This document shows, one piece after another, positions 19,706-28,649 of a DNA stretch of 64,000 nucleotides. A program made the translations under genes and the position numbers. This stretch comes from JADKFD01 sp050250665 (lineage in GTDB: Bacteria > Pseudomonadota > Gammaproteobacteria > Xanthomonadales > SZUA-5), in the NCBI GenBank assembly GCA_050250665.1, contig JBFWOF010000005.1:62001-126000 (forward strand). Direction: 5' to 3'. A model generated the notes under the pieces. It was not told the DNA's origin. It worked only from the letters and a program-made list of their open reading frames with translations, and did no database searches. Every line of letters starts with the position of its first letter. The stretch's first letter is position 1.

Positions 19706-19774
19706 GGGGCGGTATCCGTACTCCGAGAGTCCGGGAATCCTAGTCGCGCAGGCCTTTCGGCAAATCCGTTTCAG
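19706..19774 (-). promoter_or_regulatory. Possible structured leader of the TonB receptor mRNA
   Basis: In the sense of the receptor mRNA, two compact hairpins occur just before the start codon: GCC-GAAA-GGC (19752-19761, a GNRA tetraloop) and ACTC-TCG-GAGT (19720-19730), the latter within 15 to 25 bases of the ATG. This could be a riboswitch or thermosensor-like leader, or chance. I could not match it to the B12 or c-di-GMP-I consensus with confidence. Confidence 0.25.
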
Positions 19775-19879
19775 GCGTAAGCCAGTCTCACCAATTTGGC
19801 GTAGTGGAGAACCGCCTTCGGTTACAGTCTGGACCGCATGCCTCGTGAGAGTGCAAGCTTCACTCGGAATCTGGGTGGG

Positions 19880-22765
19880 CTAGGCCCGTGTTCCGGGAGC
19901 AAGGACCACCCGATTGCGCCCTGCCCGCTTGGCTGCATACAGCGCTGCATCTGCCGCCTCGATCAATTCGCTGACCTCGCCCGGCCCTGGCACTACGCTC
20001 GCCACGCCCACGGAAATGCTGGCGCCCAGACCCGCTGAATACACTTCGGACCGCATGCGTTCGGCGACGGCCAAGGCAGTCTGACTGTCGGCGCCGGGCA
20101 GCACCGCGACAAACTCCTCGCCACCGTAGCGTGCCAGCAGATCCTGGTTGCGCCGCAGGCATTGTCCCAGTATCGGCATCAGATCCCGCAGGAACTGGTC
20201 ACCGGCCAGATGGCCGTGGGTATCGTTGTAGCGCTTGAAGTGATCGACATCGATGGCCAGCAAGGCCAGTCTTTCCTGTCGCTCACGCCCCTGTCGCCAG
20301 GCCTGTTCCAGAAACTGATCCAGCTTGCGTCGGTTGGCGATACCAGTCAGGCCGTCGAGATTGGCCATCAACTCCAGACGTTGATTGGCCCCCGCCAGAT
20401 CTCTCGTGCGTGCTTCGATCATCGATTCGAGCCGGCGGGTTTCGGCGGCGAGCTTGCGCGTATGGCGCCGAATCATGCTCCGCACCGACCAGCCCATCAC
20501 CAAGGCGAAGGACAACAGCCACAGCAGATACGCCCAGCCGGTTCGGTACCAGGGCGGATCAATCACCAGCCGATAGGGTTCGATCGCGGTGATGTTTCCC
20601 GAGCCATCGCGCGCTCGTACCTCCAGGGCATATGCCCCCGGCGACAGCCGAGAGTACAGATAACCGTGAGCACTGGACCAGTCCGAAAACTCGGTTTCAT
20701 AACCCACCAGCCGTCCCTGGTAGGCCCGGCCGCGAGGGTAAGCCAGGTCCGGCAGGGCAAATTGAAACTGAACGCCAGAATCGGCATAGGGCAAATGCAC
20801 CGCCTGCTCAGGATGCAAGGGCAGTGATTCGCGGACTCCGTCTGCCAGCATCCGTGTGACAGAACGCAACAGCACCTGGGGACGAACTGGCCGCTCGGCG
20901 TTGATGGCGGAGTTGAACAGCAGCAGCGACTGACTGGCCACCACGATCACTGAGCCGTCAACGCCAAAATGCACGTTTTCATAGGCACCGCGGCGCAAAT
21001 ACCCTAGCGATTGCGGCTGCCAGTTGCCTGCGCTGCTCTGACGGAACAGCCGTCCCACCCCCAGAGCCCAGAGTTCACCTTGTGGAGATTGCGCCAGGGA
21101 CAGCAATTCCTCAGGATTGCGCAGATCGGCCAACCCGTCCAGTTGGGTGGGCTCGAACCTGTCGGCTGCCCATTGGAAGAAGCCCTCATGGGTGCTCGCC
21201 AGCAGGCGCCCATCCTGCAGTTGCAGCAGGCTGGCTTCGCCAATAACGCCCAACCGGAGCCCCTCCTCTGGTCCATGACGGCGCTGTTCGAGCACCTTTC
21301 CGCCCGCATCCAGTTGCACGCGCCAGATGCCCTGGCGGCGGGTACCCAGCCATAGCTCCTGATCGGAGACTTCCGCCAGCTCAATCACTCCCAGATCCTT
21401 GCCGACGAGATCGGGACCCGAGATCTGCACCGCATCCGCGTTTACCTGGACGATACGCAATCCCGATTCAGTGCCGACGTATACCCGGCCCGGCCGAAAT
21501 CGAGAGGAGAGGAAGCTGCGCGGGTAGATCAGGCCGTCACCGATCTCCAGTCGCTGGCCGCGATCGACCAGGATCAACTTGTGACTCTCGGCCAAGAGTG
21601 CGCGCTCGGCGTCGATTTCGACCAGCCCGTAAGCGAGCCCCTGGGACCAGTCAGCCACCTCGAACAGCGGCGGAGCACCATCGCGCGGAGTCAACTTTGC
21701 GGCACCCGCACTCGACATCAGATACTCGGCTCCGGCCCAGTTGGCCATGCCGAACATGCTGCCCACGGCGCCGTGTTCGTCACCCAGCACCGCCCATTCG
21801 GTGGGCCAGGACACCCGGTAGATGGCTGAGTTTCCAGACACCAGAAAGCCGCCGTCGCCGGTTGGATGGATGCCCGACAGAAAGCCCGGATCCAGCTTGA
21901 AGCGCTGCATGCCGCGACGTTGTGGATCGACGATGTACAGCAGGCCATCTCCGGATGCAAAAGCCAGACTGCCATCGTCCAGTCTCTCGGCCTCGTTGAA
22001 ATCCGATGAAGGCGGCATCCCCTCTGGCATTTCCAGCGGGCGGACGCTGCCGTCCCCATTCAGCCGACGCCAGGCACCATCGACCCCGAAACTGAGGTAG
22101 CCACCATCGATCAATGGAACCAGCCCGACGATCAGATTGACCAATGACTCGGTTCCCGGCAGTGGCACGAAATCCTCGCCACGGCGCACCCGGAAGCCTT
22201 CGCCTCGAAACTGGAGCATCGTGCCGGCATCGGTCAGCGCGATCGCGCCAAAGCGCCCTTCGTGGCGCCAGTGGCGCACGGACCCGTCCTTCGGATTCCA
22301 CAGAAAGACCTGTCGCAGCGCACGGAAATAGACGCCTTCCGGCGTCACCAGCGTGTCCCAGATATCGGCAAATTCGGGATTGGTGATGAACTTTGCGAAT
22401 CGCGGTGTCAGGTCGACATAACTGGTCTGCCCGAATTCATCCCGGTCCAGGTAGCCAAAGACGTTGTAGCCACCCACGTAGACACGATCGTTGGCGTCGA
22501 CCGCGAGTGAACGCACGATCTCCCGGTTGACCGTGGGAATCAGTGCCCAGCGTTCGCCATCGAATTCAATGACGCCATTGGTGTTGCCCACGTAGACCAG
22601 ACCACGCGAGTCACGCACGATGGCAAAGTTCTGCGGAATGACGTCCACTTCAGGCACATAGCGCGCCGTCGGCGGAGTGCCGATCAAGGCTGGCGCGGCC
22701 CAGGCGGCCACACCAGAAAAGAGCATGAAGCAGAACAAACCAGCGATCTGCTGCAGCTTCTGCAT
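19880..22765 (-). CDS. Diguanylate cyclase with periplasmic two-component-type propeller
   Basis: A 961-aa membrane protein. After a signal segment come beta-propeller blades of the two-component-regulator type (about 40-640), a Y_Y_Y domain (about 660-760; RAYQGRLVGYETEFSDWS), one transmembrane helix (TGWAYLLWLLSFALVMGWSV), a coiled coil and a C-terminal GGDEF domain with active motif YGGEEF. An RxxD inhibitory site (RNQD) lies five residues before the GGEEF, so product inhibition by c-di-GMP is expected. The propeller probably senses a periplasmic ligand. The ATG at 22765 is preferred to a TTG two codons earlier. Confidence 0.9.
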   Translation of the reverse strand: MQKLQQIAGLFCFMLFSGVAAWAAPALIGTPPTARYVPEVDVIPQNFAIVRDSRGLVYVGNTNGVIEFDGERWALIPTVNREIVRSLAVDANDRVYVGGYNVFGYLDRDEFGQTSYVDLTPRFAKFITNPEFADIWDTLVTPEGVYFRALRQVFLWNPKDGSVRHWRHEGRFGAIALTDAGTMLQFRGEGFRVRRGEDFVPLPGTESLVNLIVGLVPLIDGGYLSFGVDGAWRRLNGDGSVRPLEMPEGMPPSSDFNEAERLDDGSLAFASGDGLLYIVDPQRRGMQRFKLDPGFLSGIHPTGDGGFLVSGNSAIYRVSWPTEWAVLGDEHGAVGSMFGMANWAGAEYLMSSAGAAKLTPRDGAPPLFEVADWSQGLAYGLVEIDAERALLAESHKLILVDRGQRLEIGDGLIYPRSFLSSRFRPGRVYVGTESGLRIVQVNADAVQISGPDLVGKDLGVIELAEVSDQELWLGTRRQGIWRVQLDAGGKVLEQRRHGPEEGLRLGVIGEASLLQLQDGRLLASTHEGFFQWAADRFEPTQLDGLADLRNPEELLSLAQSPQGELWALGVGRLFRQSSAGNWQPQSLGYLRRGAYENVHFGVDGSVIVVASQSLLLFNSAINAERPVRPQVLLRSVTRMLADGVRESLPLHPEQAVHLPYADSGVQFQFALPDLAYPRGRAYQGRLVGYETEFSDWSSAHGYLYSRLSPGAYALEVRARDGSGNITAIEPYRLVIDPPWYRTGWAYLLWLLSFALVMGWSVRSMIRRHTRKLAAETRRLESMIEARTRDLAGANQRLELMANLDGLTGIANRRKLDQFLEQAWRQGRERQERLALLAIDVDHFKRYNDTHGHLAGDQFLRDLMPILGQCLRRNQDLLARYGGEEFVAVLPGADSQTALAVAERMRSEVYSAGLGASISVGVASVVPGPGEVSELIEAADAALYAAKRAGRNRVVLAPGTRA

Positions 22766-22904
22766 CAACAAGACCTCACTACTCCGACAGCTCAGCGCTA
22801 GCGTACCCCGAGGCGAGCGCCAACGGATGCGACTAAGTGTGCTTGCGGAGCGCGTTAGGACAGCCAGCTGCCGCTAGTGTCGCTCGCTGGCGGGAAAGAA
22901 CATC

Positions 22905-23016
22905 AACACAGAGAACGCAGAGGACCGCTGAGACCACGGAGAAAGGCAAAACGAATCTGGAGAGCTCTTCTCTGCGTTCTCAGTGCGCCTCTGTGTTCTC
23001 CGCGTTCCGCTTCTGC
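22905..23016. repeat. Imperfect palindromic element ('aacacagagaacgcagag' type)
   Basis: The left arm aacacagagaacgcagaggac and right arm (...gcgcctctgtgttctccgcg) are near inverse complements with purine-rich and pyrimidine-rich cores. Its layout is like the element at 4297-4420, and both are preceded by a short GAA(A)GAACATC. Confidence 0.65.
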
Positions 23017-23065
23017 CAACAGCTCAACGCGGTTCCCGATCTTCGCCACTGCTGCCCGACACCAC

Positions 23066-23132
23066 GGTCGCGACGCAAGGTCGCTCCTACGAAAAGCACT
23101 GTCCCTTGTAGGAGCGACCTTGGGTCGCGACC
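23066..23132. repeat. REP pair, GTAGGAGCGACC family
   Basis: Two inverted copies of the GTAGGAGCGACCTTGGGTCG unit (23066-23090 reversed and 23108-23132 forward) separated by 17 bases. Confidence 0.85.
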
Positions 23133-23174
23133 GCCAGCTCGGGGCAACCTCGCTTCGCGACTGCTTTCTCGCCG

Positions 23175-24071
23175 TCATCCCTTGCCGAACAGCTGATCGA
23201 GCTTCTGCTCGTAGTCGTGGTAACCGAGCACCTCATATAGCTCCATGCGTGTCTGCATGCGATCGACCACCGCCTTCTGCGTGCCGTCCTGGCGGATGGC
23301 GGCATAGATGCCCTCTGCCGCCCGCGCCATGGCCCGGAAGGCCGACAGCGGATAGATGATCATGGCGACGCCAATGTCGGCCAGCTCGCTCACGGTGAAA
23401 TACGGCGTCTTGCCGAACTCCGTGAGATTGGCCAGCACCGGGATGCTCAAGCTGTCGATGAAACGCCGATAGTCATCGATGGTGGTGCAGGCCTCGGCAA
23501 AGATGACGTCGGCACCGGCCTGCTGTGCCAGCAGAGCCCTTTCCAGCGCCGAGTCGATGCCCTCGACTGCCAGCGCATCGGTACGGGCGACGATGACAAA
23601 GTCGGGATCGGTGCGACCATCCACGGCTGCCTTGATGCGGTCGGCGAAGTCTTCCTTGGCGACCACCGCCTTGCCCGGCCGATGGCCGCAGCGCTTGGCT
23701 TGTACCTGGTCCTCGATATGGCAGGCGCCGGCGCCGGCACGAATGAACTCCTTGATGGTGCGCTGGATATTGAACACCGCGCCCCAGCCGGTATCGGCGT
23801 CCACCAGCAGTGGCAGCTCAGTCGCTCCGCTGATCCGGCGGATGTCCTCACAGACGTTGTCGAGACTGGTCATGCCGAGATCCGGCAGGCCGTAGCTCGC
23901 ATTGGCGATACCCGCTCCCGACACGTACAGCGCCTTGAAACCTGCGCGCTCGGCCTGCATGGCGCTGTAGGCATTGATGGCGCCGGGCAGTTGCAGCGGC
24001 TTTTCGGCTTGCATCGCCGCACGCATGCGTGCGCCGGCAGAAATCTGGGACATCTGAACCTCACTGGTCAT
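23175..24071 (-). CDS. prpB: Methylisocitrate lyase
   Basis: A 298-aa enzyme of the isocitrate lyase/PEP mutase family that splits 2-methylisocitrate to pyruvate and succinate in propionate use. The active-site signature KRCGHRPGK is present, with the family Mg2+ motif LLVDADTGWG. It belongs to the methylcitrate cycle, but no prpC, acnD or prpF lies in the window. The ATG at 24071 overlaps the stop of the preceding unknown gene (TGATG), so the two are coupled; an internal ATG at 24053 is possible. Confidence 0.88.
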   Translation of the reverse strand: MTSEVQMSQISAGARMRAAMQAEKPLQLPGAINAYSAMQAERAGFKALYVSGAGIANASYGLPDLGMTSLDNVCEDIRRISGATELPLLVDADTGWGAVFNIQRTIKEFIRAGAGACHIEDQVQAKRCGHRPGKAVVAKEDFADRIKAAVDGRTDPDFVIVARTDALAVEGIDSALERALLAQQAGADVIFAEACTTIDDYRRFIDSLSIPVLANLTEFGKTPYFTVSELADIGVAMIIYPLSAFRAMARAAEGIYAAIRQDGTQKAVVDRMQTRMELYEVLGYHDYEQKLDQLFGKG

Positions 24072-24481
24072 CAGTAATCGGCTTCCAGGCGGAAGCGCAC
24101 ATGGTGTGCCTGCGCCAGCTCCAGCACCTTCTCGAACTCCTTCAACTCGTCCAGCAGCGCCCGTGCACGCTTGATCGAGTCCGGATCGGACTCGATGTAG
24201 CCGGCCACCGCGCGCACGGTATCCAGGCCATCGGCGGCCTCAAACCAGTCCGCGCCACCGCGACTGGGTGCAAATCCGCCCAGATCCCAGCCTTCCTGTT
24301 CGGCAATTTCCGAGAAATCCTCGTTCTCGCCGGCGGCCACGAAGTCGGACATGCGGGTGACGCCGATCTCATCGGTGATGTCGTCAATACGATCCATCAT
24401 TTTCGCCAGCGCCTTGCCGGAGGGCATGATGTCGATCTCGTCGAGGTCTTGTTCGAGGGTGATGAAATAGCTTTCGGACAT
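24071..24481 (-). CDS. Acidic hypothetical protein coupled to prpB
   Basis: A 136-aa soluble, strongly acidic protein (many Asp/Glu) with no recognised domain. Visible features: conserved-looking ITLEQDLDEIDIMPSGKALAKM opening, and a C-terminal helix with LLDELKEFEKVLELA. It lies between mdh and prpB and overlaps prpB by one base, so it is probably co-transcribed with it. It has a clean ATG at 24481 and codon use typical of the genome, so I take it as real. The function is unknown; the position suggests something linked to propionate or C4-acid metabolism (inference). Confidence 0.75.
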   Translation of the reverse strand: MSESYFITLEQDLDEIDIMPSGKALAKMMDRIDDITDEIGVTRMSDFVAAGENEDFSEIAEQEGWDLGGFAPSRGGADWFEAADGLDTVRAVAGYIESDPDSIKRARALLDELKEFEKVLELAQAHHVRFRLEADY

Positions 24482-24530
24482 GGTGTGCGTTGCTGTTGAG
24501 TAGGAAGGATTGCGCGGTTCTGGCTCAAGA

Positions 24531-24624
24531 CGTCATTGCGACCCCGGACTTGATCCGGGGGAAGCAATCCAGCTGCAGTTCCGAGTCAATGGATTGCGTC
24601 GTCGCTGCGCTCCTCGCAATGACG
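24531..24624. repeat. 'CGTCATTGCGA' palindromic element, copy 2
   Basis: Arms cgtcattgcga and ...tcgcaatgacg, with an inner segment carrying accccggacttgatccgggg, a variant not seen in the other copies. It fills most of the gap between mdh and the unknown gene. Confidence 0.8.
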
Positions 24625-24638
24625 CCGATGGTATTGGG

Positions 24639-25625
24639 TCAAGCCTTCGGAAACAGATGCTCGACCGCTGCGCGTTCCTCGCGCAGCTCGGCTTCCGTGG
24701 CGTTGATGCGCGATTGCGAGAACTCGTCCACCGACAGGCCCTGCACGACTTCATAGGCGCCATTCCTGCACGTGACCGGATAACCGAACATCACGCCGGG
24801 CGCAATGCCATAGCTGCCGTCGGCCGGGATCGCCATCGTCACCCAGTCGCCCTCGTCAGTGCCCAAAGCCCAACTGCGCATGTGGTCGATGGCGGCGCTG
24901 GCAGCACTGGCCGCCGAAGACGCGCCGCGAGCCTTGATGATGGCCGCTCCGCGCTGCTGCACGGTAGGAATGAAGGTCTCGCGATACCAGGCGGAATCGA
25001 CCTGCGCCGTGGCCGGCTGACCACCGACACTGGCATGGTGAATGTCCGGATACTGGGTGGCCGAATGATTGCCCCACACGATCATGCGTTTGATGTCGGT
25101 GGTGTGCTTGCCGGTCTTCTCGGCCAGCTGGCTGATGGCGCGATTGTGGTCCAGACGCATCATGGCGGTAAACTGCCCGGCGGGAATGCTCGGCGCATTC
25201 TGCTGCGCAATCAGGGCATTGGTATTGGCCGGATTGCCGACCACCAGCACCTTGATGCCGCGGCTGGCGTGGGCGTCGATGGCCTTGCCCTGCACCGAGA
25301 AGATGGCCGCGTTGGCTTCCAGCAGATCCTTGCGCTCCATGCCCGGGCCCCGCGGACGCGCGCCGACCAGCAGCGCGTAATCGGCGTCCTTGAAGGCCAC
25401 ATTGGCGTCATCGGTGGCCACGATTCCATGCAGCAGCGGGAAGGCGCAATCGTTGAGCTCCATGACCACACCCGACAGCGCCGGCAGCGCTGGCGTGATT
25501 TCCAGCAGATGCAGAATGACCGGCTGATCCTTGCCGAGCATGTCGCCAGCGGCGATGCGGAACAGCAGCGCATAACCAATGTGTCCGGCTGCGCCAGTAA
25601 CTACGACTCGAACGGGGGCTTTCAT
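24639..25625 (-). CDS. mdh: Malate dehydrogenase (NAD-dependent)
   Basis: A 328-aa enzyme interconverting malate and oxaloacetate. NAD-binding GAAGHIGYALLFRIAAG at the N-terminus, catalytic loop VGARPRGPGMERKDLL, MMRLDHNRA and the proton-relay His in VWGNHSATQYPD. The GPGMERKDLL version is the type found in cytosolic-like MDH of many proteobacteria (about 328 aa). ATG 25625 is followed directly by the dinucleotide fold, as expected. Confidence 0.95.
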   Translation of the reverse strand: MKAPVRVVVTGAAGHIGYALLFRIAAGDMLGKDQPVILHLLEITPALPALSGVVMELNDCAFPLLHGIVATDDANVAFKDADYALLVGARPRGPGMERKDLLEANAAIFSVQGKAIDAHASRGIKVLVVGNPANTNALIAQQNAPSIPAGQFTAMMRLDHNRAISQLAEKTGKHTTDIKRMIVWGNHSATQYPDIHHASVGGQPATAQVDSAWYRETFIPTVQQRGAAIIKARGASSAASAASAAIDHMRSWALGTDEGDWVTMAIPADGSYGIAPGVMFGYPVTCRNGAYEVVQGLSVDEFSQSRINATEAELREERAAVEHLFPKA

Positions 25626-25666
25626 GGATAGGCTTCCTTGTGAAGTGTTGAATGAAGACCAGGGAC

Positions 25667-26026
25667 TCAGCGCTCGGCCAGCGTGTGTCCCGCAGCACGG
25701 ATCAGTTCCCGGGCGCGCTCGGGGTTGTAGCCGCGGATGATTTCCTGTCCCACGACCAGCACCGGCACTCCACGGGCGCGCACCGCCTGGAAGGCCAGTT
25801 CGCCTTCCTCGCTGCTTTCAATGTCCAGTTCGCGGTAATCCACGCCCATGCCATCGAGTTCCAGTCGCAGTGCCTTGCAGTATCCGCACCATTCGGCTGA
25901 CAGCATGACGATACCGTCATCGCCGGTGCTGTTGCGTGGATCGTACTGCGAAATCCGTTGCTGGTACTTGAGATAGAACCCGCCCAACAAGGCGGCAAGC
26001 ACCAGCAACCAGGCCTTTCCAGACAT
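25667..26026 (-). CDS. Membrane-anchored glutaredoxin-like protein
   Basis: A 119-aa protein with an N-terminal transmembrane segment (about 5-20, AWLLVLAALLGGFYLKY) and a glutaredoxin domain (about 35-110) with the redox motif WCGYC and the cis-Pro region GVPVLVVGQEIIRGY. It is likely anchored in the inner membrane; orientation is unknown. It sits only ten bases after the aminotransferase stop in the same strand order, with mdh next. Confidence 0.85.
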   Translation of the reverse strand: MSGKAWLLVLAALLGGFYLKYQQRISQYDPRNSTGDDGIVMLSAEWCGYCKALRLELDGMGVDYRELDIESSEEGELAFQAVRARGVPVLVVGQEIIRGYNPERARELIRAAGHTLAER

Positions 26027-26036
26027 TCGCAGCCCC

Positions 26037-27233
26037 CTAGCGCAATGCCGCGCAGAAGGCTTCGAAGCGACGCAGACCCTCGGTCAGCTCGCTGGCCTTG
26101 CAGGTGTAGGAAATGCGCAGACCATTGGGCTCGCCAAAGGCGCTTCCAGGCACGCAGGCCACGCCCTCGGCTTCGAGCAGCGCCGTGCAGAAATCGACAT
26201 CGTTGGCGATCAGCGACTCGCCATGCCGTTTGCCAAAGGCAAAGGAGATGTCCGGGAATGCGTAAAAGGCACCTTGCGGGCGCGGGCAGCTGAGGCCGGC
26301 GATGCGTCCGAAGCAGGCCATGACCTCATCGCGCTTGAGCGCAAACTCGGCGCACATGTGCACCGGAATGTCCTGCGGACCGGTCAGCGCCGCCACCGCG
26401 GCCGCACACACCACCTCCGGCAGATTGGTGATGTGATTGGAGTTGAGCGTGACCAGGGCCTGAGCAATGGGCTCGGGGGCCGCAGCGAATCCTACGCGCC
26501 ATCCGGGCATGCCGTAGGTCTTGGATAGCGAGTCGAGCACGATCACGCGATCCTGCAAACTCGGATGGGTCTTGAGCAGATGGTGCCAGCCCAAGCCGTC
26601 GAAGATCATCTGGTTGTAGATGTCGTCCGACATGATCCAGATATCGCTGTCGACCAGCACATCACCCAGCGCCCGAACTTCCTCTTCGGTGTAGACCATG
26701 CCAGTCGGGTTGCTCGGGTTGTTGAAAATCAGCAGCTTGGTCTTCGGTCCGATCAGCGCACGCAACTGCTCGGGACGCAGTTTGTAGTCCTGATCGGCAC
26801 CGCATTGGGCAATCTTGACCTCGGCGCCGAGAATGCGGGCGATGTCAATATGGCTGGTCCAGTACGGTGCTGGCAGGATGATCTCGTCACCCTCTTCAAT
26901 GACCGCATAGAGCAGGTTGAAGATGACGTGCTTGGCGCCGACGCCGTAGCACAGGTGCTTGCGCTCGAACTGCTCGAAGCCATTGCGCTTCAGATGCACC
27001 AGGAAAGCGTCGAGCAGCGCATCCGGGCCGCGGTTGGAACCGTATTGCCCTGAATCGTGCGTCAGCGCGTTGCGCGCAGCCTCGTAGACATGATCGCCGG
27101 GCAGAAAATTGGGCACACCAATCGAGAAACTGATGATGTCTCGGCCCTGCGCCTTCATGCGCTTGGCCTTCTCGGCAATGGCCATGATCGCGCTCGGAAC
27201 GGCGCGGCTCATTCGTTCAGCCAGCTGTGGCAT
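26037..27233 (-). CDS. Aspartate/aromatic-type aminotransferase, class I PLP enzyme
   Basis: A 398-aa fold-type I aminotransferase. The PLP lysine is in DSLSKTYGMPGWRVGF, with NNPSNPTG and the C-terminal LRISYTCK (substrate arginine). It is of the AspC-like class I gamma group and resembles bacterial aspartate aminotransferases; alanine or prephenate specificity cannot be ruled out. The ATG at 27233 (MPQLAERMSRAVPSA) begins the conserved start; the longer frame upstream runs through the terminator and repeat region and is not coding. Confidence 0.88.
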   Translation of the reverse strand: MPQLAERMSRAVPSAIMAIAEKAKRMKAQGRDIISFSIGVPNFLPGDHVYEAARNALTHDSGQYGSNRGPDALLDAFLVHLKRNGFEQFERKHLCYGVGAKHVIFNLLYAVIEEGDEIILPAPYWTSHIDIARILGAEVKIAQCGADQDYKLRPEQLRALIGPKTKLLIFNNPSNPTGMVYTEEEVRALGDVLVDSDIWIMSDDIYNQMIFDGLGWHHLLKTHPSLQDRVIVLDSLSKTYGMPGWRVGFAAAPEPIAQALVTLNSNHITNLPEVVCAAAVAALTGPQDIPVHMCAEFALKRDEVMACFGRIAGLSCPRPQGAFYAFPDISFAFGKRHGESLIANDVDFCTALLEAEGVACVPGSAFGEPNGLRISYTCKASELTEGLRRFEAFCAALR

Positions 27234-27386
27234 CGGTGGTCTCCCAGTCAGGAAGCCCGAAAGCATACACGGCGCGCAAGGCTGACCGCTCAGGACTTTG
27301 GCCCCGGAGCATGTCCTGTTTCGGGCAAACGCGGCTGCGGCGCCTGCGCCAGGCCTTGGCCGATGGGGCGAAGCACGGTCCCCAAA

Positions 27387-27414
27387 CAAAAAAACCGGCC
27401 CAACAGGGCCGGCT
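27387..27414 (-). terminator. Rho-independent terminator downstream of ompW
   Basis: On the minus strand, AGCCGGCCC-TGTT-GGGCCGG folds into a strong hairpin followed by a run of seven T. It lies about 270 bases beyond the ompW stop, so the ompW transcript would carry the repeats in its 3' end. Confidence 0.85.
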
Positions 27415-27433
27415 GGAGAGTGTGTAAGGAACC

Positions 27434-27496
27434 GGTCCAGACTTGTCTGGACGCTCTAGCGTGGGTACCGAAGAAGCGTCCAGACAAGTCTGGACC
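27434..27496. repeat. 22-bp perfect inverted repeat (ggtccagacttgtctggacg)
   Basis: Arms at 27434-27455 and 27475-27496 are exact inverse complements with a 19-base loop. Each arm is itself self-complementary (ccagacttgtctgg), so two alternative hairpins are possible. Confidence 0.85.
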
Positions 27497-27544
27497 TGCG
27501 TGGCGTCCACACCCGCGCGTAGCCCGTTGTGCCGCGCAAAGCCA

Positions 27545-27617
27545 GTAGGTTGGGCTAAGCGCAGCGTGCCCAACATAAGGGCAACACGTTGGGCACGCTG
27601 CGCTTAGCCCAACCTAC
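27545..27617. repeat. 30-bp perfect inverted repeat (gtaggttgggctaagcgc)
   Basis: Arms at 27545-27574 and 27588-27617 are exact inverse complements over 30 bases, with a 13-base loop. It belongs to a class of intergenic repeat ('gtaggttgggct') that is widespread in bacteria. Confidence 0.9.
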
Positions 27618-27687
27618 TCCGATGACCCAGGACCAGACGGCCGAGGGAACCGCTGCGCGGAACCCTCAACCTGCCCATTGTGGACTC

Positions 27688-28302
27688 TCAGAACTTGTAT
27701 GCCAGATTGACACCAAAGACGATCGGATCGACATTGGCGGTGCCGATATCCGCGCCGTCCAGCGTGGCATCGCTGTCGATGTCCACCCACCACAGCTGCG
27801 CACCCAGGCTCCAGTTGTCGTCGAGGAAATACTCGGCGCCGAGTTCGGCGGCCAGTCCGAAGCTGTTGTCCAGACGCAAACGTGAACCTGGAATGGCGAT
27901 CTTCTCGTCGTAGATGAAGGTGTAGTTCACGCCCGCGCCCACATAGACGTTGAACGGACCGGTGGGGTTGAAGTGATACTGGAAAGTCACGGTCGGCGGC
28001 AGATGCTTGAGTGAACCCGAACGCGCGCCGTTGAGATCAAAATCGTGCTCGAAAGGCCAGGCAGCCAGCACCTGCGCGGCCACGTTGTCGGTCAGGAAGT
28101 AGCTCACCGCCAGCGTCGGCTTGACGTCGGTATCAACTTCCAGATCCAGGGTACCTGCCAGTGTTCCGTTGTCGGACTTGGGATTGACCTGCCCCACACC
28201 TACCCGTGCAACCCAATCGCCAGCCTGATAGGCCTCGGCTGACTGCGACACAGCGGCCAGACCGAGGGCGGAACAGGCGAGAAACAGCAAGGTCTTGTTC
28301 AT
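27688..28302 (-). CDS. ompW: OmpW family outer-membrane protein
   Basis: A 204-aa OmpW-type eight-stranded barrel with a signal peptide (MNKTLLFLACSALGLAAVSQSAEA), then the family opening YQAGDWVARVGVGQVNPKSDNG. The C-terminal YKF ends with the aromatic residue used by the BAM complex. ATG 28302 has a GGAG seven bases upstream. The family forms small hydrophobic-compound channels; the ligand here is not known. Confidence 0.92.
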   Translation of the reverse strand: MNKTLLFLACSALGLAAVSQSAEAYQAGDWVARVGVGQVNPKSDNGTLAGTLDLEVDTDVKPTLAVSYFLTDNVAAQVLAAWPFEHDFDLNGARSGSLKHLPPTVTFQYHFNPTGPFNVYVGAGVNYTFIYDEKIAIPGSRLRLDNSFGLAAELGAEYFLDDNWSLGAQLWWVDIDSDATLDGADIGTANVDPIVFGVNLAYKF

Positions 28303-28649
28303 CAGGAAACTCCATCGTTTTGAAAGATGAAGCAAATCTGCCGCAACGGAAAATCGAGTTCTTGACCGTGGTCAATGAGCAGGGCCCGCTTCTTGATCCA
28401 TGCCTCAGAGAAGCCCCGAATCGCCCGACAATGGCGCTCAACCCAGGCTCTGAAAAGCGCTCAGCAGCGGCGCGATCCCCCAGAAAATGAAGGTCTTCGC
28501 CGCTTTCAGCAGGACCAGACAATGTCCTGCCGGCTTGCTCGCAGCTGTTCAGTTCTGGTTAGGATCAGGTGCGCCCTGCCGGGCGCACCAGGAAAAAGGC
28601 CCCTGGGTTTGCACCCAGAGGCCTTGAGTTACCGTGACTCAGTCAGGAA
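28303..28649. other. Gap with the ompW leader and terminator of the BNR protein
   Basis: This 347-base stretch holds the ompW ribosome site, then nothing obvious to about 28560, a 9-bp hairpin (28568-28589, ggtgcgccc stem) and a terminator (28593-28625). No gene is supported. Confidence 0.6.
28593..28625 (-). terminator. Rho-independent terminator of the BNR-repeat protein gene
   Basis: On the minus strand AAGGCC-T-CTGGGT and ACCCAG-G-GGCCTT pair into a long hairpin followed by T5, 25 bases past the stop of the BNR protein gene. A second perfect hairpin, without T-run, follows at 28568-28589. Confidence 0.9.

Larger units (their letters stand above)
22766..23174. other. Intergenic region with two palindromic elements and no gene
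   Basis: This 409-base gap between prpB and the diguanylate cyclase holds the element at 22905-23016 and a REP pair at 23066-23132. I see no gene, tRNA or intrinsic terminator. Confidence 0.7.
27234..27687. other. Intergenic region with a terminator and two perfect inverted repeats
   Basis: A 454-base gap downstream of ompW. In order it holds the terminator at 27387-27414 (minus), an inverted repeat at 27434-27496 and another at 27545-27617. Frames crossing it have no family resemblance. Confidence 0.75.

Noticed and set aside
19706..19879. Cobalamin riboswitch upstream of the TonB receptor
   Set aside because: No B12 box or the required conserved core could be found in the leader.
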